A stretch of 64,000 nucleotides of DNA. Origin: Trichomonas vaginalis G3 (lineage: Eukaryota; Parabasalia; Trichomonadida; Trichomonadidae). The stretch covers positions 15,314,001 through 15,378,000 of the forward strand of contig NC_067205.1 of NCBI RefSeq assembly GCF_026262505.1. Reading direction: 5' to 3'. This document shows positions 19,372-27,985 of this stretch, one piece after another; positions within the stretch are counted from its first letter, which is position 1, and each line of letters begins with the position of its first letter. Position numbers and translations under genes: made by a program. The notes beneath the pieces were generated by a model. It worked only from the letters and a program-made list of their open reading frames with translations, was not told the origin of the DNA and searched no databases.

Positions 19372-21989
19372 TCAGAACTTCAACTTACGAATAAAGCTTG
19401 TTTTAGTCGTTATTGAGAAGTTAAACTTCTCTTCAAAGCAAGGTTGACATGACTTACATAAGTCAAATCCAATCTCTTGACCGTCATAAAGTGCTTTGTA
19501 AAGTTTCATTAAACTGAACTCAGAGTCTTTGTCATATGTTCCTTGCGGAACCATTAAACCTTTATCTTCATCATAGAAACACTGAACAGAGTCAGGAAAC
19601 ATTTCATTAGCGGTTAAAGCAATAACATCTTGCTTCACGCCTTTCATTCTGCAGTGAAATGCAACTTCATTTAAATCATTCGTGAGTAAGTCTATGTAAG
19701 TCTTCTTTCCACAAAATATTGACTTGTATGCTAAACTTTGTTTTCCAGGTGTTATTCTGCAAAGTCGATGAAATTGACCAAGGTTTTTACCAATGAGAAC
19801 TCTTCCATAACGTTTCTCAAACTCTTCAGCTAAACGAGGGATATCTTCATTGTAGAGATGCATACTGTCCGTATCGCTATAAAAGATGTCCATTCCTAAG
19901 TCCTCAGCAGTACAGAATACTTCACACATTATTCTCTTCGACATAGACAGAATGTTAACACCAAGTGGACAGAAGTTAAAGTGTCTGCAAATGCTTTTCG
20001 TTAGCTTGAAAATAGTTTTATCTGAACCATCCAAACCTTCGAACTTCACTATATGGTTGTAGTTTCTGATGGCATATCTTATAGCATCTTTGTCATTTAC
20101 TATGGTTATTTTTGACTCAATAGGAGATAGAATAGTTTTGCCATAAATACTGTTCAGAATGAGCTTTATATTTTCTTGCAAAGGATTTCCTTCTTTCTTA
20201 TACTTTAACCTTAACTCAAACAACTTCTTTACTTCATCTCTTATTCTAATATCTCTGTTTCCATCGTAATAGTATCCTTGCAACACTTCACATTTGACAC
20301 CTTGATATTTTATGAGGTCTTGTAATGTTATATGGTCAACATACATTAAACAGCAAGTGTTTGAACTTCTGGGAACGTTAAGTTCTGGATTTAGTTCAGG
20401 GTCACAAACTATTAAAGGAAAGTGTCTATGTATTCCAATCTCTGTTATCTTAATGAGAACAAAGAAGCCAGACATAAACTTTTCACCAATGGGTTCCTTT
20501 TGGTCGTCATCGAATAAATGTCTCATGAGATACTCTGTGCTTAACATTTCTTTCTTCATAACCTTTGGAATACCTTCTAAAGTATAAAGTCTTGCTATAG
20601 CTGATGGATATAATGAAACAGCGTCGAAGTCAGCAATGAGTTTCTTTTCGCTCTTTTGTTTAATGTTATCTGACAGCATACATCTTCCACCTTGAATACA
20701 GCGTGAAATAAATTCTCTTGGTTTATTTGAGAGGTCATATAAATTTCCATTCGGGAAGTACACTCTGTTCTCAAACAATTTGTTAGCAATAGAACAAATA
20801 CTAACGTAGTCATAAACGTTTAAATCAAATTCTTTCAATATGTCATTGCGGAACTTAACAAAACCTTCTCTTAAAATTCTTACATCTTGTTTGCAATAAA
20901 ATGTGCTATACTTTTCTAAGTCGAAGTGGTTCTCATCTATTCTGCAACCTTTGATGGAATCTATGTTTTTCATGAATGTATCTGCATCCCGGATAAACTT
21001 ACATGCTTCAGAAATGACACCAGTTCTGTTGTCATTTGCTAACAAAACTGCTGTAGTAGTTGTATGGAAATACTTCTTTCGGTCCTGTTTGTAAGTTAAA
21101 CATAGCAGGAAATAGTTTAAGCTTCTTATTTATAACACTGTAAGAGTCTTTTATAATAATTGCCCTTCCTTTATATAAGCCAGTTATTTGCATTGTTCGT
21201 GAACCTTTAATGATGGGAGTTCCTTTCACTTCTGTCATGTGTCTTAAGATGAAGTTTATATCATAACTGAGGTTATGGAAATATATTAAACTCTTGTCAG
21301 GAAGTCGTTCCAAAAATTCTGTTGCACAGTTCTGACCCCAAATGCTTTCACTCACTGAACCATCTTCACTGTCATAACAGATGTTAAAAGCTTTATGAAA
21401 GCCGTCTGTGCTACACTCAAAGTCAGCAAAGAAAACGTGCTCAGGAATGAACTTGCACTTATTTTTATTTACTTCTTTTGACTCGGCTTTCTTCTTCAGT
21501 TGTACACAATACTTTGGAGCATATGAAATCTTTAAATGGTGCAAGGTTCTGTTTATATAAGTCAGTCGTATATGTGAAAAGTTCTCCATAAGAAATAGGT
21601 TCGAAATATTTGCACTCCCACAATGTTTTCATAACATCCCATAACGGTGTTGTTCTATCATAACGAACTACATATTTATCTTCTCTCTTTGTATAAATCT
21701 TCATCTGTTTCTCAATGTTCATTCCACCACACTCCTTCAAGATTTCTATATAGTTGCGAATGAAATATGTTGTCATTGGTAATCTTTCGTTTAGCATGTA
21801 GTGGTCTTCAACAAGAAGTAAGTCAATAGTTCGAACAGTTTCACATTCTTTTGGTATGTATCTCTTTATTTCATTATGTCTTGAGTCATTGAAATAACCA
21901 ATGGTAACATTAAATGCTATACCTGTTGCGTCAGAAATTTCTTGTACTTTACTTTGAGGAAAGTCTCTAACACGAATGACTTCTCTCAT
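19372..21989 (-). pseudogene. polB: Protein-primed-type DNA polymerase B remains
   Basis: The element's replication polymerase. Polymerase motifs are clear: motif A in DFDAVSLYPSAIA, motif B in LILNSIYGKTILSP and motif C in YSDTDSMHLY. The exonuclease domain is recognisable by VFFADFECSTDG and LIYFHNLSYDINFIL. A further upstream stretch contains LLLVEDHYMLNERLP, which matches IVHNHFMLNESL in the polymerase of the second element. Polintons and adenoviruses use this kind of enzyme with a terminal protein as primer. The region is not open in one frame in this copy and counts as broken. Confidence 0.85.
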
Positions 21990-22075
21990 GTGGTCAATAG
22001 TCTCTCCATCTACTCCAGCCTGAATGCAAGCATAAACGAAACAATTCTTCTGTCATAAGTGTGCAGTTCTTTTGT

Positions 22076-22534
22076 TCAGTTCATTGAAATTTGGTAGCGT
22101 TCAAGATTTATAGGTAATGTGCAAAGATACTTCCAGAACTGACCGCTTCTCTTCTTATAAAACTTCTTTTCACCATTATCTTTCCAAAAGCTTTCTATAA
22201 GTGCTGGGTTTCCTGTTTGCTTAAGAGCTTCCAAAATGGCTTTCTGGTCATTTGTCAGTGTGCTTTCATCTCTATATGGTCTCTTTTTTGGTTTGCCTTT
22301 CTTTACATCTGACATCGTTAAGCCTTCATATTCTGTTAAATCATACATCTTTATTTCAGTAAGATTCTTTATGTTTGTCAAGAAGAAGTCATAGTGCATT
22401 TCAACAATACCTGCAGCATTTGCTTCTATCTCTGATATAAAGTTCTCCTTCAAGAGCTGATGTAGTAATGTTCCAATATTATTGAGGTTTAACGTAGAAC
22501 ATTCATACTTTCCACCAAGTTTATAACATACCAT
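22076..22534 (-). CDS. Unknown Polinton protein next to polB
   Basis: A 152-residue open frame downstream of the gene at 22521 and overlapping it by 14 bases. The C-terminal half is basic (KKGKPKKRPYRDES...EKKFYKKRSGQFWKYL). No domain recognised. Its position between the unknown 22521 gene and the polymerase suggests a role in replication, possibly as part of the long N-terminal region of polymerase genes of this family. It may itself be incomplete. Confidence 0.45.
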   Translation of the reverse strand: MVCYKLGGKYECSTLNLNNIGTLLHQLLKENFISEIEANAAGIVEMHYDFFLTNIKNLTEIKMYDLTEYEGLTMSDVKKGKPKKRPYRDESTLTNDQKAILEALKQTGNPALIESFWKDNGEKKFYKKRSGQFWKYLCTLPINLERYQISMN

Positions 22535-23141
22535 CCATCTCTGTTGTTGAGTTTATTTTAATTTTCTCTAAGAGTCTCATGAAAACCTTACCGAAATGTT
22601 TGTGTAAGTAGTCTCTGTTTGGTTCATCTAAAGCTTCGATGTTAAAGTCAATGAGTCTATTGCCTGACTTCACATTTCTCTTCCTATTCTCTTCATCTTT
22701 CTTTAACCATCTCTCACCTTCTTTTGGTTTGTCGTCAATGGAACGAATGACATCGTTAGCTTTGCGAACTTGTTCTATAGCGCTCTTAAACATCTCTCTT
22801 CTCTGTTGTTTCAGTGTGTCGTCTCTTCTTCTTGTTTCACCAACGTTTGCATTTGTTATGTCAAACATTTCTCTTCTTACTTCATGAGGTACTGAACGTC
22901 TATGATATAAGTCAATAGCAACGTCATTTAAAGGAAATGCTCTTGCATGGACTTCGTCCTCGCCGCGTTGCGGCTTTATGAACTCATGAATTCTATCATA
23001 ACTTATTGCACCATTATAGTCTTTAATGAAGTCAGCGAGTGCTTTTTTGTTTGTTGCGTAATGTTTTGCTACTTCTATGTTAGCTTCTGTAAGAAGTTGT
23101 TTTATTTCCGAGTGTTCTAACTTAGACAACTTCCGATACAT
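22521..23141 (-). CDS. Unknown charged helical protein upstream of polB
   Basis: A 206-residue, strongly basic, helix-rich protein at the head of the polymerase gene cluster. The ATG follows TTTTTTTATTTCCTACTAAAG. Residues 58-70 (KPQRGEDEVHARA) are encoded by a copy of the GC-rich mini-repeat (22945-22975). The second element has a basic protein of similar size (60473-60985) in the same position before its polymerase, so both may be terminal-protein or primer-domain equivalents. That is inference from position only. Confidence 0.5.
   Translation of the reverse strand: MYRKLSKLEHSEIKQLLTEANIEVAKHYATNKKALADFIKDYNGAISYDRIHEFIKPQRGEDEVHARAFPLNDVAIDLYHRRSVPHEVRREMFDITNANVGETRRRDDTLKQQRREMFKSAIEQVRKANDVIRSIDDKPKEGERWLKKDEENRKRNVKSGNRLIDFNIEALDEPNRDYLHKHFGKVFMRLLEKIKINSTTEMDGML
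22945..22975. repeat. GC-rich mini-repeat inside a gene (copy 3)
   Basis: GCATGGACTTCGTCCTCGCC then GCGTTGCGGC, an in-frame copy in the gene at 22521-23141, with the palindromic core CCGCGTTGCGG. Confidence 0.6.
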
Positions 23142-23231
23142 CTTTAGTAGGAAATAAAAAAATATTTTTTGAAAAAATTAGATTAGATTTTTTTAAGTTA
23201 TTTTTCAAAATAATTTAATATTTTTATTTTA

Positions 23232-23705
23232 ATGAAACACATGCAAGATTGCAAGTTCTTTTCATACAATGCTCTCGCTACTGCCATCAAGAATGAGTTC
23301 AATAATGCTTCAAATGTTAATGTTATCTTTAACAAGAAGTTTGTGAAAGAATCTAAGTTTGGTCAGTATGTCAGACCATTAGCTATCGTCATTGACCGCA
23401 AACGTTATACTTCACAAGAGTTAGCAGTAGTTTTGAAACAAAAGAGTTTCTTCGTGAATGTCAAAGATACTCATTATACTGTCATAAAGAACTCTAACAT
23501 TGACTTCTTCAGTATTGCTTTAAATCTTTCCGAACAGAAAGAATATAAGAAGGGTGAAACATCTGTGAAATATTATCCTTCATCTCTGAAGACAATAACG
23601 AACAAAGATGTTATACAGAAATTCTTACCAAAGGTTGAAGAAGCTTCTATTGACATTGACGAAGGAAGTGAAATGGTTGAAGAAATAGACCCTGAAGCTA
23701 TTTAA
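23232..23705 (+). CDS. Unknown Polinton protein
   Basis: A 157-residue protein preceded by TTTTTATTTTA right before the ATG. The sequence is mixed alpha/beta (FFSYNALATAIKNEFNNAS, then VRPLAIVIDRKRYTSQELAV) with an acidic C-terminus (EEASIDIDEGSEMVEEIDPE). The phrase about Lys/Arg-Tyr-Thr-Ser-Gln-Glu might be a small DNA-binding fold, but no family can be named. It is divergent from the gene at 23141. Confidence 0.5.
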   Translation: MKHMQDCKFFSYNALATAIKNEFNNASNVNVIFNKKFVKESKFGQYVRPLAIVIDRKRYTSQELAVVLKQKSFFVNVKDTHYTVIKNSNIDFFSIALNLSEQKEYKKGETSVKYYPSSLKTITNKDVIQKFLPKVEEASIDIDEGSEMVEEIDPEAI

Positions 23706-23743
23706 GCAAAAATATATTTTTGGTTAGTCTTCATATCGATATT

Positions 23744-23938
23744 TTACAACAATTCCCCAATGTATAAACTTTTCATACGCTTTTTCATAAGCTTTATATT
23801 CTTCAGAAATTTTGCATAATCTTTAGAAGCATTTAGATATTGTTTAAATGCTTTGTATGTCTTCAGAAATTTTGCATAATCTTTTACATGTTGTTCGTTC
23901 TCTTCTTCTGTCATGAGTTCCGAATATTCTAAATTCAT
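23744..23938 (-). CDS. Small protein with an internal duplication
   Basis: A 64-residue protein with two copies of DYAKFLK(T/N)...K (residues about 20-27 and 41-48). The underlying DNA is also duplicated (CTTCAGAAATTTTGCATAAT occurs twice, near 23801 and 23861). Highly charged and helical. Function unknown; may be a recent duplication product rather than a conserved gene. Confidence 0.4.
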   Translation of the reverse strand: MNLEYSELMTEEENEQHVKDYAKFLKTYKAFKQYLNASKDYAKFLKNIKLMKKRMKSLYIGELL

Positions 23939-23993
23939 GTTCTTTCATATGAGATAAAATTTTATAAAAAAATAAAATTAGCTTAGATTTTTT

Positions 23994-24821
23994 TTATTCT
24001 TCCTCTTTGAAGTTATCGAAATATTCTGTTATTTTTTCCTTCAGTAATGTTAAGTCTTCTTTGAATGTAAGTATTGTGCAACCTTTGATGTCATAGTGTG
24101 TTTGAGGAAGAGTATTTTTGACAATTTCCTTTATTTGCTCATTCGGTGTCATTGAAATCGGTAAGTTTTCACAATAGAACCAGTTTCTGTCAGATTTATA
24201 TATTTTAGCTAAGTCGTAAAAGCTTTTGTTGTTTCTTCTGACTAAATGCAACATAACCACATCTTTATCTTCTTCTTTCTCCAACTCTTCAGTATATATC
24301 ATATACTTATAGTTCTTTTCCTTTCCTTTTGGTACCGAACGTGGTATTATTTTCTGAATGCTTTTGTCTTTTGCTTCAATGACTTCATCTTTTGCATGAA
24401 GTTTCTTTTCCATCTCTTCACGTTCTGCTTTATATAGTTCATCTAACATCATGAAAATATAACAAGCATAACGAGGTGAAGCCCACATTGCTACAGCATT
24501 TACTAAAAGTCTATGAACATAATATCCTTTCAAACCAGGAGCCAAATTCTTGCGATTTTCGTACGGAATCTCTTCTCTTGGTTTTCCGAGGGAAGCAATC
24601 ATATGAGGAAATTCTTCTAAAAGTTCTTTTGTCTGTTGGTTTTCAAACCAATGATATGCTTGCTTTGTAGAACGAAGAGCGTTCATTATACTTTGCATTT
24701 GGTACATATCGTCTTTGACCGAACGAATGAGACGTAACTGTTTGTTATACTGTATGTACTCGTATTCTTCATTTATAGCTTCATGGACTATAACTGTTGT
24801 TGTGTTCTCTTTTGTTGACAT
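23994..24821 (-). CDS. KilA-N domain protein with C-terminal viral domain
   Basis: A protein of 275 residues from the ATG at 24821. The first in-frame ATG is used because the 20 bases before it are a leader shared with the next gene. Residues about 70-130 (GLKGYYVHRLLVNAVAMWAS and then PRYACYIFMMLDELY) match the core of KilA-N, a DNA-binding domain of large DNA viruses and phages. A coiled coil follows (KAEREEMEKKLHAKDEVIEA), then a mixed C-terminal domain like that attached to KilA-N in Bro-type proteins. Probably a regulator of element genes. It is tandem with another KilA-N protein. Confidence 0.75.
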   Translation of the reverse strand: MSTKENTTTVIVHEAINEEYEYIQYNKQLRLIRSVKDDMYQMQSIMNALRSTKQAYHWFENQQTKELLEEFPHMIASLGKPREEIPYENRKNLAPGLKGYYVHRLLVNAVAMWASPRYACYIFMMLDELYKAEREEMEKKLHAKDEVIEAKDKSIQKIIPRSVPKGKEKNYKYMIYTEELEKEEDKDVVMLHLVRRNNKSFYDLAKIYKSDRNWFYCENLPISMTPNEQIKEIVKNTLPQTHYDIKGCTILTFKEDLTLLKEKITEYFDNFKEEE

Positions 24822-24909
24822 ATCTGTCTTTACATACAAAATAAAAAAATAAATAAAAATAAAACTAACTTTATTTTCTGACTTTCACAAAAGACCAAAA
24901 ATAAACGCT

Positions 24910-25521
24910 TTACATGTATTTTTCAGCAACTTCGTCAAATAATTTTATAGCTTTATCTATCTCATCTACTTCAAACGTTTCTTTACCTTTCGTGGGAGCA
25001 CCATACATTTTCTCAAAAACTTCAAGCAGTTCTGTTTCAGCAGCTCTCATATCATTAACAAACACAACCTTGACTCTATTGACTGTACTGTCATATCTTT
25101 GAGTTATATTATATGTCCTTCCTATCTTATATCTTTTTGTGTTGAAGTCCTTCGGTTTCTGAACGATGTAAAGTAAGCCTTCACTGCAACGTTCCGTATC
25201 GAATGAACCATATGTTATGAAGTTATATCCAACAACTGGGTCTAACCATAACAAAACTATTGGTATAAGACTTTTGTCAATGAGATATGCTCTTGTTCCA
25301 TGAAATGCTACTGATATCATAAGCTCAGGATTTCTTGTCAAAATTTTCTGAGTTGAAGCATTTCTAACCCAGTCGTTTGTTTTCTTTCCAGATGGAGATA
25401 TAATGTCTGACAAAGAATATTTGTTGTATTTCTTTGAGTATCTTACGTTTAAATCACCTATTCTAACCACTTTGGTGTCATTGTCTATCTTTCTAACTGT
25501 TTCAAACTCAATGTTTGTCAT
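24910..25521 (-). CDS. KilA-N protein with GIY-YIG (T5orf172-like) domain
   Basis: A protein of 203 residues from the ATG at 25521. The N-terminal part (DIISPSGKKTNDWVRNASTQ and TRAYLIDKSLIPIVLLWLDP) fits KilA-N. The C-terminal part (GLLYIVQKP...RYKIGRTYNITQRYDS...AAETELLEVFEKMYG...ETFEV) fits the T5orf172/MUG113 branch of GIY-YIG nucleases. Such fusions are frequent in nucleocytoplasmic viruses and phages. It is tandem with the KilA-N gene at 23994 and shares its upstream leader TATTTTGTATGTAAAGACAG. Likely DNA-binding, possibly a DNA-nicking regulator. Confidence 0.72.
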   Translation of the reverse strand: MTNIEFETVRKIDNDTKVVRIGDLNVRYSKKYNKYSLSDIISPSGKKTNDWVRNASTQKILTRNPELMISVAFHGTRAYLIDKSLIPIVLLWLDPVVGYNFITYGSFDTERCSEGLLYIVQKPKDFNTKRYKIGRTYNITQRYDSTVNRVKVVFVNDMRAAETELLEVFEKMYGAPTKGKETFEVDEIDKAIKLFDEVAEKYM

Positions 25522-25545
25522 TACTGTCTTTACATACAAAATAAC
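25522..25545 (-). promoter_or_regulatory. Shared leader motif TATTTTGTATGTAAAGACAG
   Basis: Read on the minus strand, this motif directly precedes the ATG here and at 24822-24843. A shorter form, TATTTTGTATAAAAGAT, precedes the gene at 26600. Conservation up to the ATG and divergence after it mark it as promoter or leader. It argues against the longer frames that start at a non-ATG codon. Confidence 0.6.
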
Positions 25546-25601
25546 TAATGAAATTCATTATTTTTGTGCTGAATTCAATAAAAATAATGTTGAGGTGAAG
25601 A

Positions 25602-25615
25602 GGTGAGATCTCACC
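25602..25615. promoter_or_regulatory. 14-bp palindrome GGTGAGATCTCACC (site 2)
   Basis: Same palindrome with the same TTTTTTCACCTC flank as in the inverted repeats. Here it lies between the KilA-N/GIY-YIG gene and the 3' end of the gene at 25635. Confidence 0.7.
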
Positions 25616-25634
25616 TGTTTTTTCACCTCTTTTT

Positions 25635-26600
25635 TCACAAGCGTTTTACATGAATTGTACGATGTATATTTGAAATCCTAAACAATTTCGTAGCTTCTAT
25701 TTCTTCTTTTAGTACATCGAATGTTTTAACAATGCCGAAGGTTTCTTTATATTTCTTCTTGACGTCAGACAGAAGGAAATCTTCTGCTGTTGGATAGTTT
25801 TTATTAAGAAATGTCAACATATCCATTTTATCTTCTGCTGGCTTTTCTGCTTCTTTCTTTAAGTCTGCATAGTCGTTTCGCATTCTTTCTATCTCTTTGA
25901 CTGAGTAGTTATATTTTCTTATTGCTGCTTTACATTTTGAACATTGTGGCATCGTTTTTGCGTTATACATTGAAATAAAACCAGCTAGAACAACTAAGGC
26001 GTCAATGGTTTTCTTTAGCTCAAAAGCTGCTGGTTTTATCTGTTCATTCCATACCTTACCTCTTCTATCTTTATCTCTTATCTGCCATACACATTTTGCA
26101 ACTAATGAAACAAAGTTATCGTATGTCTTAAATTCTTCGGATTTGTAAAGGTCAGAAATATTTTTATAAACCATGTCGCAATCTTTGTCCATAACTTTAT
26201 GGTTGCAATGAAAACCAAGGAATTCATAATTTACTTTACGTATGAATTTCTTAATTTCTACTGAGTCAGTTGCTTTGACTTCAATTTCGTCGAATTCAGG
26301 AATAGTTAGTTTTTGCTGCTGAATTTCAGGTAGTTTAGGCAAATGGTCGATGAGGTCCTCCATTTCATAAAGATACTGTTCATTTGTTTCATCTTTCGCA
26401 CTACAGTCTAAATTACGTGTTAAAAGTTCTTGCTTTATCTTCTGGATTTCTGTTTCAAAAGTATATGAAGAAGGAATAAAGCTTTTCATCTCTACTAACA
26501 TTGACGTAGGATTCATGACTAGCGAGTTTGGTGCTGTAGTTGTGGACAGAGTCCCGCCGTTCGTGGCTTGAATTGTTGTTGTGCCGATTGTTGAAATCAT
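25635..26600 (-). CDS. Unknown Polinton protein, 321 residues
   Basis: Complete frame from an ATG that follows TATTTTGTATAAAAGAT. The N-terminal 30 residues are Thr/Ser-rich. The middle holds a possible metal site (FHCNHKVMDKDC and PQCSKCKAAIRKY), and the rest is mostly charged helix. It lies between the two internal copies of the GGTGAGATCTCACC palindrome and beside the KilA-N genes, which may mean coordinated regulation. Not recognised as any known family. Confidence 0.55.
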   Translation of the reverse strand: MISTIGTTTIQATNGGTLSTTTAPNSLVMNPTSMLVEMKSFIPSSYTFETEIQKIKQELLTRNLDCSAKDETNEQYLYEMEDLIDHLPKLPEIQQQKLTIPEFDEIEVKATDSVEIKKFIRKVNYEFLGFHCNHKVMDKDCDMVYKNISDLYKSEEFKTYDNFVSLVAKCVWQIRDKDRRGKVWNEQIKPAAFELKKTIDALVVLAGFISMYNAKTMPQCSKCKAAIRKYNYSVKEIERMRNDYADLKKEAEKPAEDKMDMLTFLNKNYPTAEDFLLSDVKKKYKETFGIVKTFDVLKEEIEATKLFRISNIHRTIHVKRL

Positions 26601-26702
26601 ATCTTTTATACAAAATAAAAAAATAAATAAAAATAAAACTAACTTTATTTTTCTATCTTAAGGAAATTCATGAAAATTCACGAGAAAGCTAAAGCAATCT
26701 GA

Positions 26703-26722
26703 GCCGCTAAGCGGCGAGGGTG
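26703..26722. repeat. GC-rich mini-repeat (copy 4)
   Basis: GCCGCTAAGCGGCGAGGGTG, intergenic, right beside the third GGTGAGATCTCACC palindrome. Confidence 0.6.
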
Positions 26723-26742
26723 AAAAAAGAGGTGAAAAAACG

Positions 26743-26756
26743 GGTGAGATCTCACC
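26743..26756. promoter_or_regulatory. 14-bp palindrome GGTGAGATCTCACC (site 3)
   Basis: Inverted relative to site 2: the poly-A/GGTGAAAAAA words lie to its left. Sites 2 and 3 therefore bracket the gene at 25635-26600. Confidence 0.7.
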
Positions 26757-26852
26757 TCTTCACCTAAACATTATTTTTGGTGTAAATTTATGAAAACATT
26801 AATAATACATGACTGTTCTCATTCATGTCTGATTTAAATCTAATGAAAAAGT

Positions 26853-27945
26853 TTAGAAGAATTTTCTTATTCTTTCTGGCTTATTTTTGTCTTTCCAGTA
26901 CTCCCGCTCTAATGGTCCCAGATGTGTTGACTTTGACTCTCTCAAGTTCTTAGATGGTATAACATCTTCAACGCCTCCTTCATATCTTACTTTATAAGTG
27001 TCATCGTTTATGTTATAGCCAGGTATTTCAATAACCACTCCTCGCTTTGCTTCGTCAATGGTTTCAGCAAGTTTGCCATTACTACTTTCGACTAATTTAT
27101 GTCGAGGATAAAACGCAATAGAGTCGTCGGCAGCTTTTATAAGATATCCATTACCTTGCGTAGAGTCTACGATATAATAGTTTCTACTTAACCTTAAAAC
27201 GTTTCTTTGTCAACGGTTTGTCGTCAAGAACTACACGAACTTTTGTACCAGGAATGAGGGTAAATTGTGTTGAATTTCTGATATTTTGTGTTTGACTTCG
27301 TTTTCTTTTGTATATATACTTTTCTTCTTGTTTTTGTGTCATTGAATTTGGTGTATGTCCTGTTGTAGAATGTGTTGAGGAATTAATATACTTCGAGAAA
27401 ATGTTTCATTGTTTCTCTCGGTAAAGTCTCGCTCTTGATTTAAATCTCTGAGCGTTCTTATGAAGCGGTTTATGATGCCGAGTATGTTATGGTTATGGTC
27501 TTCAGTAGTGTAGTGAGTTATGTTATGCTTAATGAGAAAATCTGTGATTTCATTGCTGAGGTATGCACTGTCTTGGTCTGATGTTAAAGTACTTGGGCTA
27601 TGTTCTGCTACAAACTTTTGTAAAACTCTTAACACTTCACGAGTTCCTTTATTTTTTCATTGGATATGCATATGCTTTGCGAGTGTTAACATTAATGAAG
27701 ATGAGGAATGGTTTATGTCCTCCTTTTCTGCTTTGAATGAGAGTGTCAAATTGGTATGCGTCAGGAGCGTTGGAGTAAATTGGTAAAAAGTAGTCGTAAG
27801 GGTTTATTTTTGTTTGATGTACAACATTTTTGTCAAAGAACCTTTTCACTTCAGCTCTGTTAGTAAATCCCCAACTCTTTGCAGCTTCATTGAACTTCTT
27901 AAATGACCTCCATGGATGTTGTTCGAATACTTCTTTCAAGCTCAT
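26853..27945 (-). pseudogene. Polinton integrase remains (retroviral-type)
   Basis: Region with clear integrase pieces: an N-terminal segment with AYQFDTLIQSRKGGHKPFLI and FINVNTRKAYAYP, a catalytic-core segment with TLTSDQDSAYLSNEI and ILGIINRFIRTLRDLN, and a C-terminal segment (EIPGYNINDDTYKVRYEGGV). The layout matches the intact integrase of the second element (58287-59246), including the shared RDLNQ. Polinton integrases join the element ends to host DNA and produce 6-bp duplications. Broken in this copy. Confidence 0.8.
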
Positions 27946-27985
27946 TTATGTAAAGTTAAAGATTTTATTCAAGGCTCAAGCGCGT

